Shown here: in pieces, positions 1-8,293 of the stretch | Position numbering within the stretch: the first letter of the stretch is position 1 | How the letters are laid out: each line of letters starts with the position of its first letter | Origin: Bianquea renquensis | GTDB taxonomy: Bacteria > Bacillota > Clostridia > Lachnospirales > Bianqueaceae | Reading direction: 5' to 3' | Length of the DNA: 64,000 bases | Assembly: GCF_014384895.1 (NCBI RefSeq) | Contig: NZ_JACRSQ010000001.1 | Coordinates: 274,914-338,913 of the forward strand | Program-made: the position numbers and the translations under genes | Notes under the pieces: model-generated | Database searches by the model: none | Told to the model about the DNA's origin: nothing | Seen by the model: the letters and a program-made list of their open reading frames with translations, nothing else

Positions 1-1
1 T

Positions 2-1468
2 GAAGTTAGCATCACACCTGGCACCCGTATGTCCATTTTGAAGCAGGATCACTATGCCTATGATGCCTTTACGGTGCTGGACACCATCATTATGGGCAAT
101 GCCAGGCTGTATGAGATTATGAAGCAGAAGGATGCGCTGTACGCCAAAGAGGAGTTTACAGAGGAGGATGGAATTTTGGCCTCGGAGCTGGAGGCGGAAT
201 TCGCGGAGCTGAACGGTTGGGACGCGGAGCTGGAGGCCTCCAAGCTTTTGCAGGGATTGGGCATGAACGCGGATGAACTTTTATACAGTCCCATGTCGTC
301 TGTCGCTGAGAAGCAGAAGGTTAAAATCCTTCTAGCGCAGGCTCTGTTTGGGAATCCGGATATCATCCTTTTGGACGAGCCCACCAACTCGCTGGACATC
401 GATTCTGTGAGCTGGTTAGAAGACTTTTTGATGGAGTACCCGGGGACTGTTATCGTTGTATCCCATGACCGGTATTTCCTCAATACAGTCTGTACCCACA
501 TCGTGGATATCGACTATAATAAGGTCAAGATGTATACGGGCAACTATGATTTCTGGTATGAGTCATCCCAGCTGATTCAGCGGATGATCCGGGATCAAAA
601 TAAGAAAAATGAAGATAAGATCCGGGAGCTTCAGGCTTTCATCCAGCGATTCTCAGCGAATAAATCCAAATCCCGCCAGGCCACTAGCCGGCGAAAGCTG
701 TTGGATAAACTGACAGTGGAAGAGATGCCGGCGTCCTCCAGACGGTATCCCTTTGTCGGTTTTACCATGGACCGGGAAGTTGGACGCGAAGTGTTGACGG
801 TGGACAATCTCACCAAGACCATAGATGGCGTGAGAGTTCTCGATCATGTTTCCTTCCGCGTGAACCGGGAAGACAAGATTGCCTTTGTAGGAGATCAGGA
901 GATCGCCGTTACGACTCTATTCCAGATTTTGATGGGCGAGTTGGAGCCCGACGAGGGGAGCTTTAAATGGGGAGTCAGCACCTCCCAGGCCTATTTCCCG
1001 AAGGACAATACCCAGTTTTTCCAGGGCAGCGAGCTCAATCTCTTGGAGTGGCTAGGGCAGTATTCCAGGACGGATCTTACGGAGACCTATCTCCGGGGCT
1101 TTCTGGGAAAGATGCTCTTTTCCGGCGATGAGGTCTTTAAACCGGTGAAGGTGCTGTCCGGCGGTGAAAAAGTCCGCTGTATGCTGTCGAGAATGATGAT
1201 GAGCGGTGCGAACGTTCTACTGTTGGATCAGCCGACCAACCACCTGGATCTGGAATCGATCACGGCTGTGAACAATGGCTTGATAGATTTTAAAGGCGTC
1301 GTCCTGTTTGCATCCCATGATCACCAGTTCATCGACACCATCGCAAACCGGATCATGGAATTCACACCCGATGGGTTGATCGACCGTTCCGTAACGTATG
1401 AAGAGTATCTGGCCATGAAGAGCTCACAGAATGCAAACTCTAACAGAACATCCGGTTCTTTGGAATGA
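2..1468 (+). CDS. ABC-F family ATPase, 5'-truncated by the window edge
   Basis: The reading frame is open from base 2, so the N-terminus, including the first Walker A motif, lies outside the window. Two ABC domains joined by a charged helical linker (rich in K/R/E, around base 580-720) and no membrane segments identify an ABC-F protein of the YbiT/YkpA type, cytosolic proteins that act on the ribosome rather than as transporters. The first domain has LLDEPTNSLD but a degenerate signature (SSVAEKQ). The second has a canonical signature (LSGGEK), a degenerate Walker A (GDQEIAVTT, no Lys) and LLLDQPTNHLD, with Gln where the catalytic Glu usually sits. Some of this degeneracy is, from memory, usual for the Firmicute subfamily. 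Antibiotic resistance is not implied. It ends just before a convergent gene. Confidence 0.85.
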   Translation, partial: EVSITPGTRMSILKQDHYAYDAFTVLDTIIMGNARLYEIMKQKDALYAKEEFTEEDGILASELEAEFAELNGWDAELEASKLLQGLGMNADELLYSPMSSVAEKQKVKILLAQALFGNPDIILLDEPTNSLDIDSVSWLEDFLMEYPGTVIVVSHDRYFLNTVCTHIVDIDYNKVKMYTGNYDFWYESSQLIQRMIRDQNKKNEDKIRELQAFIQRFSANKSKSRQATSRRKLLDKLTVEEMPASSRRYPFVGFTMDREVGREVLTVDNLTKTIDGVRVLDHVSFRVNREDKIAFVGDQEIAVTTLFQILMGELEPDEGSFKWGVSTSQAYFPKDNTQFFQGSELNLLEWLGQYSRTDLTETYLRGFLGKMLFSGDEVFKPVKVLSGGEKVRCMLSRMMMSGANVLLLDQPTNHLDLESITAVNNGLIDFKGVVLFASHDHQFIDTIANRIMEFTPDGLIDRSVTYEEYLAMKSSQNANSNRTSGSLE

Positions 1469-1492
1469 AAAAAGCCTGACAGTATCAGGCTT
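1468..1492 (-). terminator. Intrinsic terminator of the Card1-like gene
   Basis: An 8-bp perfect stem (AAGCCTGA / TCAGGCTT, five-base loop) is followed on the minus strand by a run of six T. It overlaps the stop codon of the minus-strand gene. On the plus strand there is no T run, so it serves the minus gene. Confidence 0.75.
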
Positions 1493-2678
1493 ACGTGCGA
1501 TCAGCCAGCTTTTGCAGGTGTTTGAGGAACCGGCGCTCCTGTAAGTCATGCCGGTCGATCAAAGTAATTTTCATTTCCTGCGCCCGCTTGAGTATAGTGG
1601 GCGCTTCCTTTTGGGCGTCGCAGGTGGTGATCATCACCGTCTTGGAGAAACTTCCGCCGAAGCGCTTTGCGTAAAGCTCAATCTCATTGAGTGCCGCGGT
1701 GGATGGCACAGAACTTTTGCAGGAGATGAAAACCGGTGTCGCGCAAGAAATTAGGAGGGCGTCGATCTCGTTGACCGCACAGGCAAAATCATTTTCTGGA
1801 CCGTCCCAATCGATGATGACGCTCATGCGATGGGCGGCAAACAACCCAGATCGCTTTGCTAAAATATGCACATACATTTCCAGCCAAACTCCCTGGGAGG
1901 TAAGGCACTGGTGGTAAAAGGGGCTGGCGTAGGTAATCTCAATGGTTTTGGCTGTCAGGCTATATGTCTGAATGAATCCGAGGGATCGGGCCAGCTGAAG
2001 AAACTCCACATTTAAGGATAAGAGACGGCCGTTTCCCGTCAGGGAGGAGCGGGGACCATAGAATTTCGTGCGGCTGGGTTTGCCCTTATTGGTTTCAGGC
2101 TTTAATGACTGTAGATACCAGCAGAATTGTTGCCATTGTTCTGGCTTTTCCACAGTTTTATGGAAAAAGGGCAGGATTTGATCATAGTCTTCTTCCGGGA
2201 CATCCATATGAATGTGGCCGCTGATGGATGCCCCGGCGGCTTCGATGAAATCTTCCAGATACAAAGTGGGAAGATGAAAGGAAGGGAGAAGAGCTGAGGC
2301 AAAGCCCAGGTCCAGCATCCGTCCCGACGGATAATCGATGGAAAAATGGGGAATCCTAGTGGAATGACAGAAGTGGCTGGCACAGACAAGTCCGCCGTGG
2401 CTGTTGCCGCCGGTGCAGTCCAAGACCATATCCGGATATTTGGCATATAGCAAGGAGAGGGCCTCAACAATGGTATCGGGTTTGTGATAAGAAATAGGGC
2501 GGAGCGTTATGTCCATGGCGGGAAATCGCTTTGTCAGACTGTGACGGATATGATGCAGCTGTTCTGTGTCGTCCTGGGCAGGGTCATACAGATAGACGCA
2601 GCGCGCAGGGGTCATGCAGTGAACGGATACGATATTATACAAAATCTCGGAGTCATAAAATTTAATCAGCGTATTCAC
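1491..2678 (-). CDS. Card1-like CARF-nuclease (DUF1887 family), not next to CRISPR
   Basis: The 395-residue protein has the layout of Card1/Can2-type effectors. The N-terminal ~150 residues form a Rossmann-like CARF domain with an LDCTGGNSHGG nucleotide-binding-type loop, and the C-terminal ~140 residues a PD-(D/E)xK nuclease fold. Visible nuclease residues are about E267 in a helix, E304/D306 (NEID) and K321 (FISCK). The position two before the Lys is Ser, whereas characterised members carry Glu there as I recall, so catalysis may be altered. Known family members cut nucleic acid when cyclic oligoadenylate binds the CARF domain. The start is GTG with AGGAGG six bases upstream. It is a single-gene unit with its own terminator; no cas gene or repeat array is nearby. 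Ligand and target are unknown. Confidence 0.75.
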   Translation of the reverse strand: MNTLIKFYDSEILYNIVSVHCMTPARCVYLYDPAQDDTEQLHHIRHSLTKRFPAMDITLRPISYHKPDTIVEALSLLYAKYPDMVLDCTGGNSHGGLVCASHFCHSTRIPHFSIDYPSGRMLDLGFASALLPSFHLPTLYLEDFIEAAGASISGHIHMDVPEEDYDQILPFFHKTVEKPEQWQQFCWYLQSLKPETNKGKPSRTKFYGPRSSLTGNGRLLSLNVEFLQLARSLGFIQTYSLTAKTIEITYASPFYHQCLTSQGVWLEMYVHILAKRSGLFAAHRMSVIIDWDGPENDFACAVNEIDALLISCATPVFISCKSSVPSTAALNEIELYAKRFGGSFSKTVMITTCDAQKEAPTILKRAQEMKITLIDRHDLQERRFLKHLQKLADRT

Positions 2679-2802
2679 GGGAGGCCTCCTATATCAGAAT
2701 AAAACTATTATACTGCAATTTGTCCAAGGCGGCAAGGCTTATTCGTGTTGGACGGGCGGGATAAAAAAGTCGGCGGAACGCGAACTTTTGTTAAAAATAC
2801 CC

Positions 2803-2831
2803 TTTTCATTTTTGTCGGATTATGATATAGT
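2803..2831 (+). promoter_or_regulatory. Probable promoter of glnS
   Basis: TTTTCA, 17 bases, then TATAGT, about 50 bases before the glnS start. The match is moderate. A GGAACGCGAACTT segment just upstream (about 2776-2788) is a partial copy of the hairpin family seen at 16.8 and 25.4 kb. No T-box features were seen. Confidence 0.45.
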
Positions 2832-2883
2832 TATAAGCATTCGGGAGTTATACACCTGAAAATAAAAAAGGAGGAGACATCGC

Positions 2884-4557
2884 ATGGCTGAAGAGAAAAA
2901 GCTATCCCTGCCGGAAGCGGAAAATTTTATCGAACGTGAAATTAACAGAGATCTATCGGAAGGTGTGTATGCGCAGGTGTGTACGAGATTTCCGCCGGAG
3001 CCCAACGGATACATGCATATCGGCCATATCAAGGCCATCTGCATTGACTTTGGCACGGCCCAGAAATATGGCGGAAAATGCAACCTTCGCTTTGACGATA
3101 CGAATCCTGCCAAGGAAGATACGGAATATGTGGACTCAATCATGGAGGACATCCGTTGGATGGGCTTCCAGTGGGATAAACTTTTTTATGCCTCGGAGTA
3201 CTATGATAAACTGTATGAATTTGCGGAGATTCTCATCAAAAAAGGCGTCGCCTATGTGGACGATCTGTCGCAGGAGGAGATGCGGCAGTATCGCGGCACG
3301 CTGACGGAGCCGGGAAAGAATAGTCCCTACCGGGACCGCTCCGTCGAGGAGAATCTGGATCTGTTTCGCCGGATGCGGGCAGGGGAATATAAAGAGGGGG
3401 AGAAGGTTCTCAGAGCCAAGATCGATATGGCTTCCCCCAATATGAATATGCGGGACCCCGCCATATACCGAATCGCCTTTGCCCATCATCACCGCACGGG
3501 GGACAGTTGGTGCATCTACCCCATGTACGATTTTGCCCATCCGCTGTCCGACGCCATCGAGGGGATCACCCATTCCCTGTGCAGTTTTGAATTTGAGGAT
3601 CATAGACCTCTGTACAATTGGTTTATTGAGCAGGTTGGACTATTTCCCACTCCGCCAAGACAGATTGAGTTCTCCCGCATGGAGATCACCAATGTGGTCA
3701 CCAGCAAACGCAAGCTGCGGGCGCTGGTGGAGGACGGCGTCGTCGAGGGGTGGGATGATCCGAGGATGCCGACGCTGGCAGGACTTCGCAAGCGGGGGTA
3801 CACGCCGGAATCCATCAAGACCTTCATCACCAGCACCGGGGTGTCAAAATCCAGAGGGGCCACCATCGATTACTCCTATCTGGAATACTGCATCCGGGAA
3901 GACCTCAAAATGGGCAATAAACGGCTGATGGCGGTTCTGGACCCCATCAAGGTTGTCATCACCAATTATCCGGAAGGACGGGTGGAGTATTTTGATGTGG
4001 ACAATAACCCGGAAAATCCAGAGCTTGGCACCCGAAAGATTCCCTTTGAGCGGGAGCTGTATATTGAGCGGGGGGACTTCATGGAAGAGCCGGAGAAGAA
4101 ATTCTTCCGCCTGGCTCCAGGGCGTGAGGTGAGGTTTATGAATTCCTACTTCATCACCTGCCAGGAGGTTGTGAAGGATGAGAGGGGAGAGATTGTGGAG
4201 CTCCGCTGCACGTACGATCCCGAGACCCGCAGCGGCAGTGGCTTTACCGGCCGGAAGGTCAAGGGGACGATCCACTGGGTCAGCGCCAACGCCGCTGTTC
4301 GGGCTAAGGTTCGTCTGTATGATCAGCTCTTTTCGTACAATGAGGAGACGAAGGAATACGAGATCAATGCCAATTCCCTTGCAATCCAGGAGAACGCGTT
4401 GATTGAGCCTTCTATTTTGGAGGAACCTCTCGGCTCGCGGTTCCAGTTCGTCCGGAATGGATACTTTATCACGGACCCCCAGGAGTCAACGGAAGACTCT
4501 CTCGTCATAAACCGCATTGTCGCGCTGAAGAGTTCGTATAAGCCAGTGGAGGCATAG
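2884..4557 (+). CDS. glnS: Glutaminyl-tRNA synthetase
   Basis: The enzyme charges tRNA-Gln with glutamine using ATP in the cytosol. The 557-residue length is normal for bacterial GlnRS. The class I HIGH motif appears as PPEPNGYMHIGH at residues about 37-48, and the KMSKS loop as VTSKRK near residue 272, as usual in this family. The C-terminal part is the beta-barrel anticodon-binding region. The start has AAAGGAGGAG upstream with good spacing. It is monocistronic by context: promoter upstream and a strong hairpin at 4577-4610 downstream. Presence of GlnRS means the cell need not rely on the Glu-tRNA-Gln amidation route for this tRNA. Confidence 0.95.
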   Translation: MAEEKKLSLPEAENFIEREINRDLSEGVYAQVCTRFPPEPNGYMHIGHIKAICIDFGTAQKYGGKCNLRFDDTNPAKEDTEYVDSIMEDIRWMGFQWDKLFYASEYYDKLYEFAEILIKKGVAYVDDLSQEEMRQYRGTLTEPGKNSPYRDRSVEENLDLFRRMRAGEYKEGEKVLRAKIDMASPNMNMRDPAIYRIAFAHHHRTGDSWCIYPMYDFAHPLSDAIEGITHSLCSFEFEDHRPLYNWFIEQVGLFPTPPRQIEFSRMEITNVVTSKRKLRALVEDGVVEGWDDPRMPTLAGLRKRGYTPESIKTFITSTGVSKSRGATIDYSYLEYCIREDLKMGNKRLMAVLDPIKVVITNYPEGRVEYFDVDNNPENPELGTRKIPFERELYIERGDFMEEPEKKFFRLAPGREVRFMNSYFITCQEVVKDERGEIVELRCTYDPETRSGSGFTGRKVKGTIHWVSANAAVRAKVRLYDQLFSYNEETKEYEINANSLAIQENALIEPSILEEPLGSRFQFVRNGYFITDPQESTEDSLVINRIVALKSSYKPVEA

Positions 4558-4576
4558 AAAGTGGAGATCAGATGAA

Positions 4577-4610
4577 AACAGCGGCACGGAAGGGATACCC
4601 TACCGTGCCG
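4577..4610 (+). repeat. 34-bp direct repeat, copy 1 (terminator hairpin)
   Basis: Contains CGGCACGG ... CCGTGCCG with an internal GGG/CCC extension, followed by TTTT, so it works as the glnS terminator. It is identical over 34 bases to 5344-5377, on the other side of the toxin-antitoxin module. Confidence 0.85.
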
Positions 4611-4646
4611 TTTTGGTTGTAAGATTTGAAAGCGCAGCAAATTCTA

Positions 4647-4690
4647 TTGACTCTTTATCTAAAATAGAATATAATAATTTTAGCTAAAAT
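4647..4690 (+). promoter_or_regulatory. Toxin-antitoxin promoter with inverted-repeat operator
   Basis: TTGACT (4647-4652), 17 bases, TATAAT (4670-4675): close to consensus. An inverted repeat CTAAAAT (4659-4665) / ATTTTAG (4677-4683) brackets the -10 box, and another CTAAAAT follows at 4684-4690. This layout fits autorepression by the antitoxin, as is usual for Phd/YefM modules. Confidence 0.7.
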
Positions 4691-4702
4691 GGAGGTGCTT
4701 AT

Positions 4703-4936
4703 ATGATTACGGCAACAGCAACCGAGGTTCAAAATAATTTCGGAAAGTATTTAAATATAGTGCAGACCGGGGGCGAGGTTATTGTCCTTAAAAATGGAAA
4801 AGAGGTAGCCAGGCTGATTTCTCACGATAAAAGTGTTTCTTTTCTTACGGATTCGTTGGTCGGCGTGTTGAAAGGCAATTATGATGACAGAGAAGCAAGA
4901 TCGGAGAGAATGACGAAATATGAAAGTGTTGATTGA
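4703..4936 (+). CDS. Phd/YefM-family antitoxin
   Basis: A 77-residue protein with the typical start of Phd/YefM antitoxins (TATEVQNNFGKYLNIV, then a GGEVIVLKNGKEVARLI strand-turn). The N-terminal half binds DNA and dimerises. The acidic and basic C-terminal tail would be the part that folds onto the toxin. A GGAGGTG ribosome site precedes the ATG. Its end overlaps the next gene by 17 bases, so the two are translationally coupled, with the antitoxin first as usual. It probably represses its own promoter at 4647-4690 together with the toxin. Confidence 0.85.
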   Translation: MITATATEVQNNFGKYLNIVQTGGEVIVLKNGKEVARLISHDKSVSFLTDSLVGVLKGNYDDREARSERMTKYESVD

Positions 4937-5345
4937 TACAAATAGTATTCTTGACGTACTGTGCAGCCGTCGGGAGTTTCTTGAAGACTCGGTCAAGATA
5001 TTCAAGCTCTGTGAGATCAAGAAAATTGACGGCTGTATTTCTGCGCTCTCCATTCCCAATATCGTGTATATAATGCGAAGAGAGTTGGACGCAGAAAAAA
5101 CAAGGGATATTCTTGGAAAACTGTCTTTGATTTTTACAATTGCTGATTTGAGAGCAGAGGATCTAGTAAGAGCAGCAGAAATGGATTTCAAGGATTATGA
5201 GGATGCTCTCCAGAGTGCCTGCGCGACGCGCATCAAAGCGAATTATATCATCACAAGAAATATAAAGGACTTTGCCAATAGTAAGGTGGCGGCAATCAAA
5301 CCATCAGAATTGTTTGACAGGCTGGAATTCAAATTTTCAGAATAA
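4920..5345 (+). CDS. PIN-domain toxin (VapC-like ribonuclease)
   Basis: The 141-residue protein is a single PIN domain. The first acidic residue is D6 in LIDTN, later acidic candidates lie at D92-D95 (DYEDALQ), and the last strand region reads YIITRNIKDF (N114, D117). PIN toxins are metal-dependent ribonucleases, often cutting tRNA or rRNA; the target here cannot be read. It pairs with the overlapping Phd-like antitoxin, a mixed VapC/Phd combination seen in many genomes. The module sits between two identical 34-bp repeats and has an AT-richer composition than the flanking genes, which suggests acquisition as a cassette. Confidence 0.85.
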   Translation: MKVLIDTNSILDVLCSRREFLEDSVKIFKLCEIKKIDGCISALSIPNIVYIMRRELDAEKTRDILGKLSLIFTIADLRAEDLVRAAEMDFKDYEDALQSACATRIKANYIITRNIKDFANSKVAAIKPSELFDRLEFKFSE

Positions 5346-5377
5346 CAGCGGCACGGAAGGGATACCCTACCGTGCCG
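5344..5377 (+). repeat. 34-bp direct repeat, copy 2 (terminator hairpin)
   Basis: Perfect copy of 4577-4610. Here the flanks extend the stem to 13 bp (AACAGCGGCACGG / CCGTGCCGCTGTT, ending at 5382). It begins at the toxin stop codon and would terminate the module; it may also serve the convergent gene. Confidence 0.85.
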
Positions 5378-5395
5378 CTGTTGTTGTCCGCCATA

Positions 5396-6421
5396 TTACC
5401 CTTCTATAGGGGGATTGGGATCGTCCTTGACAGGAGCGTCAGGCGTCGCAGAGTCGAAAGGATTCCAGCCCGGCTGTCCCGCAGCAGGTGTAAGGGACTG
5501 ACTCGTCTGGAGAATGCTCTGCATGTTCATAACCGTTGTCTGAGGAGTTTTCGTGATCTGGCCCCAGCTGATCAGGATGCCTAAGATCAGGAAGATGAAG
5601 GAAGTGCCCATTTCTTTGACGATTTCCGCTAGAATATCCGGCTGAATAAATAACTGGAAGCATTCCACCGGTGAGAAGATGCCATATTCTTGATAGACGC
5701 CAAAGACGAGGACGACATACTCAAGGACGAACAAAAATACGATGGACAGCACAATGACCATGGCGATTGCAGCTTTGTTAAGCTTGCCCTTGCATAGCTT
5801 ATATCCCCAGTAAATGCACAGAGGAATCAGCGCATACAGCAGACTATAGATCCGCTCCATAAATAGGATGGTCAGGACCGAGGGAATGATGCCAACGAAA
5901 CCACCCAAAAGCCCACCGATCAGGCCCAATAGATAGCTGCCATTCTGCTGGTTGCGGGCGGCAGCGTCGGAAACCTGCTCCATGGCGGTATGTAAACACT
6001 GCGAGTGAACTGCGCGGTATCCACCGGCATAAAATGCCGCTGTGTCACAATTCTCCCCGTGACATATGGGACACTGCGAGATGGGAGCCAGTCCGTTTTG
6101 CTTGAAGAAAGCCAGGGCAGTGTTCTTGACCGATTCAAACTGGTCATCGACATCGGAGTCCCTTGCGGTGATCTGAAACCGAATCGTACCCTGATTGACA
6201 TATAGGCCGGCGGTCTTAGCTAGCGATTCGCGCAACTCCTTCTGCTGCATTTTGTCCAAAGGCGCCTTCAGCATGAATTGCAGGATCAGAACGCTGCGCT
6301 TTCCATTGCCATTCGTGTATTCTAGGCTCACAGGATATTGATCCAAAATTCCGAAAGCCATCTTGCCGGAAGTTAAAAACCCCTTCTGCCCGGCAAAGGT
6401 TTGAAATGCTTGAATTTTCAT
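5396..6421 (-). CDS. Four-helix membrane protein with Cys/His cluster, unknown
   Basis: I do not recognise this protein. The soluble N-terminal part (about 160 residues) holds a possible metal site, CPICHGENC plus HSQCLH. It is followed by four hydrophobic segments (ILFM, IPLCIYWGY, VLSIVFLFVLEYVVLVFGV and FIFLILGILISW regions) and a proline-rich polar tail. I chose the ATG at 6421, because AAGGGG lies about nine bases before it; a GTG at 6430 is in frame but overlaps that ribosome site. It stands alone between convergent and divergent neighbours, so context gives no role. Confidence 0.7.
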   Translation of the reverse strand: MKIQAFQTFAGQKGFLTSGKMAFGILDQYPVSLEYTNGNGKRSVLILQFMLKAPLDKMQQKELRESLAKTAGLYVNQGTIRFQITARDSDVDDQFESVKNTALAFFKQNGLAPISQCPICHGENCDTAAFYAGGYRAVHSQCLHTAMEQVSDAAARNQQNGSYLLGLIGGLLGGFVGIIPSVLTILFMERIYSLLYALIPLCIYWGYKLCKGKLNKAAIAMVIVLSIVFLFVLEYVVLVFGVYQEYGIFSPVECFQLFIQPDILAEIVKEMGTSFIFLILGILISWGQITKTPQTTVMNMQSILQTSQSLTPAAGQPGWNPFDSATPDAPVKDDPNPPIEG

Positions 6422-6430
6422 TCTAGTCAC

Positions 6431-6741
6431 CCCTTTTTAGTATCGGCTCTAGTATATCATAAAGTCTTACAAAAAAACAGATAAAAGATAAAAAAAAATA
6501 CATAAAAAATTAATAAAGCATTTTATTTTGCGGAAAAATTCGGGCTTTATGTGCAAATTGCATAATGATTCCTGCTCAAATTTGTATAAAAGAGGTATCA
6601 AAATTCAATTCACAAAAATTTAACATGGTAAAGAGTTTACAAAGTGCGAGATTTACGGTATAATAATTAGACATATCTTTTGTCGCATATAGAAAAAGTC
6701 CCAGTGGAAAAGAAGGGATAAAAGGAAAGGGGCAACAACCA
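6431..6741 (+). promoter_or_regulatory. Citrate synthase upstream region with promoter
   Basis: This AT-rich 310-base gap holds a near-consensus promoter, TTTACA (6636-6641), 17 bases, TATAAT (6659-6664). That gives a leader of about 70 bases before the citrate synthase start. Nothing else recognisable was seen; no riboswitch fold was identified by eye. Confidence 0.75.
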
Positions 6742-8106
6742 ATGGCATATGAGAACTACTACGATATCACGCCGGAGATTTTGAGATTGAGCAAACTTTG
6801 TGAAGATAAAGGAAAAATCGATCCAGAACTATATATTCAATATAAGGTAAATCGGGGCCTTCGCGATCTAAATGGAAACGGGGTTTTGACAGGTCTGACG
6901 GAGATTTCTGAGGTCAAGTCATCCGAAGTTGTGGACGGCCAATCGGTCCCATGCGAGGGAAAGCTGTACTACCGAGGAGTCGATGTCGAAGACATTGTCC
7001 GCGGATTTGTAACGGAAAAGCGCTTTGGCTACGAGGAGGTCTGCTATCTGCTCATTTTTGGAGCTCTGCCGGACGCGGACCAGCTTGCGGAGTTTAAGGA
7101 TCTGTTAGCGCTCTATCGAACGCTGCCCACCAGCTTCGTGCGCGATATCATCATGAAAGCTCCGAGCTCCGATATGATGAATACTCTGGCGAGAAGTGTG
7201 CTAACGCTGTACTCCTACGACGAGAAGGCGGACGATATATCCATCCCAAACGTGCTGCGGCAGTCTCTACAGCTAATCGCGCTATTTCCCCTGCTATCTG
7301 TATACGGGTATCAGGCATACAGCCATTATATAAATGGAAAGAGTCTATTCATTCATGCGCCGAAACCAGAGCTCTCCACTGCGGAAAACATATTGCGCCT
7401 GTTGCGCCCGGATAAACAATATTCAGAGTTGGAAGCGCGGATTCTGGATATTGCGCTGGTCCTGCACGCGGAGCATGGAGGCGGCAACAATTCCACATTT
7501 ACGACCCATGTAGTCTCATCCTCCGGCACTGACACATACTCAGCAGTAGCCGCTTCCCTCGGTTCTCTAAAGGGGCCGAAGCATGGGGGCGCCAACATCA
7601 AAGTTGTCCGCATGTTTGAGGATATGAAGGTCGCAGTAAAGGACTGGAATGATGAGGAAGAGATCGAAGAGTATCTGCGCAAGCTTTTACACAGAGAGGC
7701 CTTTGACAGAGCAGGTCTGATTTATGGCATGGGCCACGCGGTGTATTCCCTGTCAGACCCACGGGCCAATATCTTTAAAAGCTTTGTCAAACGATTGTCG
7801 CAGGAAAAGGGAATGGAGGAAGAATTCAACCTGTACTCCAGGGTAGAGCGGCTAGCGCCCAAAGTGATCGGGGAGGAGCGCAGAATATACAAAGGCGTCA
7901 GCGCCAACGTAGATTTTTACAGCGGCTTTGTGTATCACATGCTGGGCTTGCCCCTGGAACTGTACACACCGATCTTCGCCATTGCGAGAATTGCCGGATG
8001 GAGCGCACACCGCATCGAAGAATTGGTCAACGGCGGCAAAATCATCCGGCCCGCCTATAAGAACGTTCAGAGCCACTTAGAGTATGTGCCCATCGGACAG
8101 CGATAA
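6742..8106 (+). CDS. gltA: Citrate synthase
   Basis: It condenses oxaloacetate and acetyl-CoA to citrate, feeding the oxidative branch toward glutamate. The 454-residue length matches the longer clostridial type. Key regions are visible: HAEHGGGNN near residue 243, KHGGANIKV near 280 (substrate-binding His), GMGHAVYSLSDPRA near 329 (second catalytic His) and NVDFYSG near 389 (catalytic Asp). The ATG follows AAAGGAAAGGGG. It has its own promoter and a GC-rich hairpin after it. A 2-methylcitrate role cannot be excluded from sequence alone, but no prp genes are nearby. Confidence 0.93.
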   Translation: MAYENYYDITPEILRLSKLCEDKGKIDPELYIQYKVNRGLRDLNGNGVLTGLTEISEVKSSEVVDGQSVPCEGKLYYRGVDVEDIVRGFVTEKRFGYEEVCYLLIFGALPDADQLAEFKDLLALYRTLPTSFVRDIIMKAPSSDMMNTLARSVLTLYSYDEKADDISIPNVLRQSLQLIALFPLLSVYGYQAYSHYINGKSLFIHAPKPELSTAENILRLLRPDKQYSELEARILDIALVLHAEHGGGNNSTFTTHVVSSSGTDTYSAVAASLGSLKGPKHGGANIKVVRMFEDMKVAVKDWNDEEEIEEYLRKLLHREAFDRAGLIYGMGHAVYSLSDPRANIFKSFVKRLSQEKGMEEEFNLYSRVERLAPKVIGEERRIYKGVSANVDFYSGFVYHMLGLPLELYTPIFAIARIAGWSAHRIEELVNGGKIIRPAYKNVQSHLEYVPIGQR

Positions 8107-8129
8107 ATCCAAATAATCGATACTGCTAC

Positions 8130-8160
8130 ACAGACGGCCGGCCATGCCGGCCGCCTGTTT
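8130..8160 (+). terminator. Hairpin after citrate synthase
   Basis: CGGCCGGC / CCGGCCG stem with an outer ACAG/CTGT extension, then a short TTT. Probable intrinsic terminator despite the short T run. Confidence 0.6.
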
Positions 8161-8216
8161 CATGTCAAACTATCGAGAGAAATGGGAAAATTTGTTCGCA
8201 TTTTGGGGAATTGGCA

Positions 8217-8246
8217 TTGACACTGCTATGAGGATTGATTTATAAT
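8217..8246 (+). promoter_or_regulatory. Promoter of the TerB-ATPase-helicase operon
   Basis: TTGACA (8217-8222), 18 bases, TATAAT (8241-8246): a consensus SigA promoter, about 48 bases before the chosen start. Confidence 0.75.
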
Positions 8247-8293
8247 AGTACCGTTAGCTTAGCAGGAATAGCCAGCAGGGGGAGGGCGTGGCC

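Noticed and set aside
2679..2883. A T-box or riboswitch before glnS
   Set aside because: The leader is only about 50 bases and shows no T-box motif or terminator/antiterminator pair.
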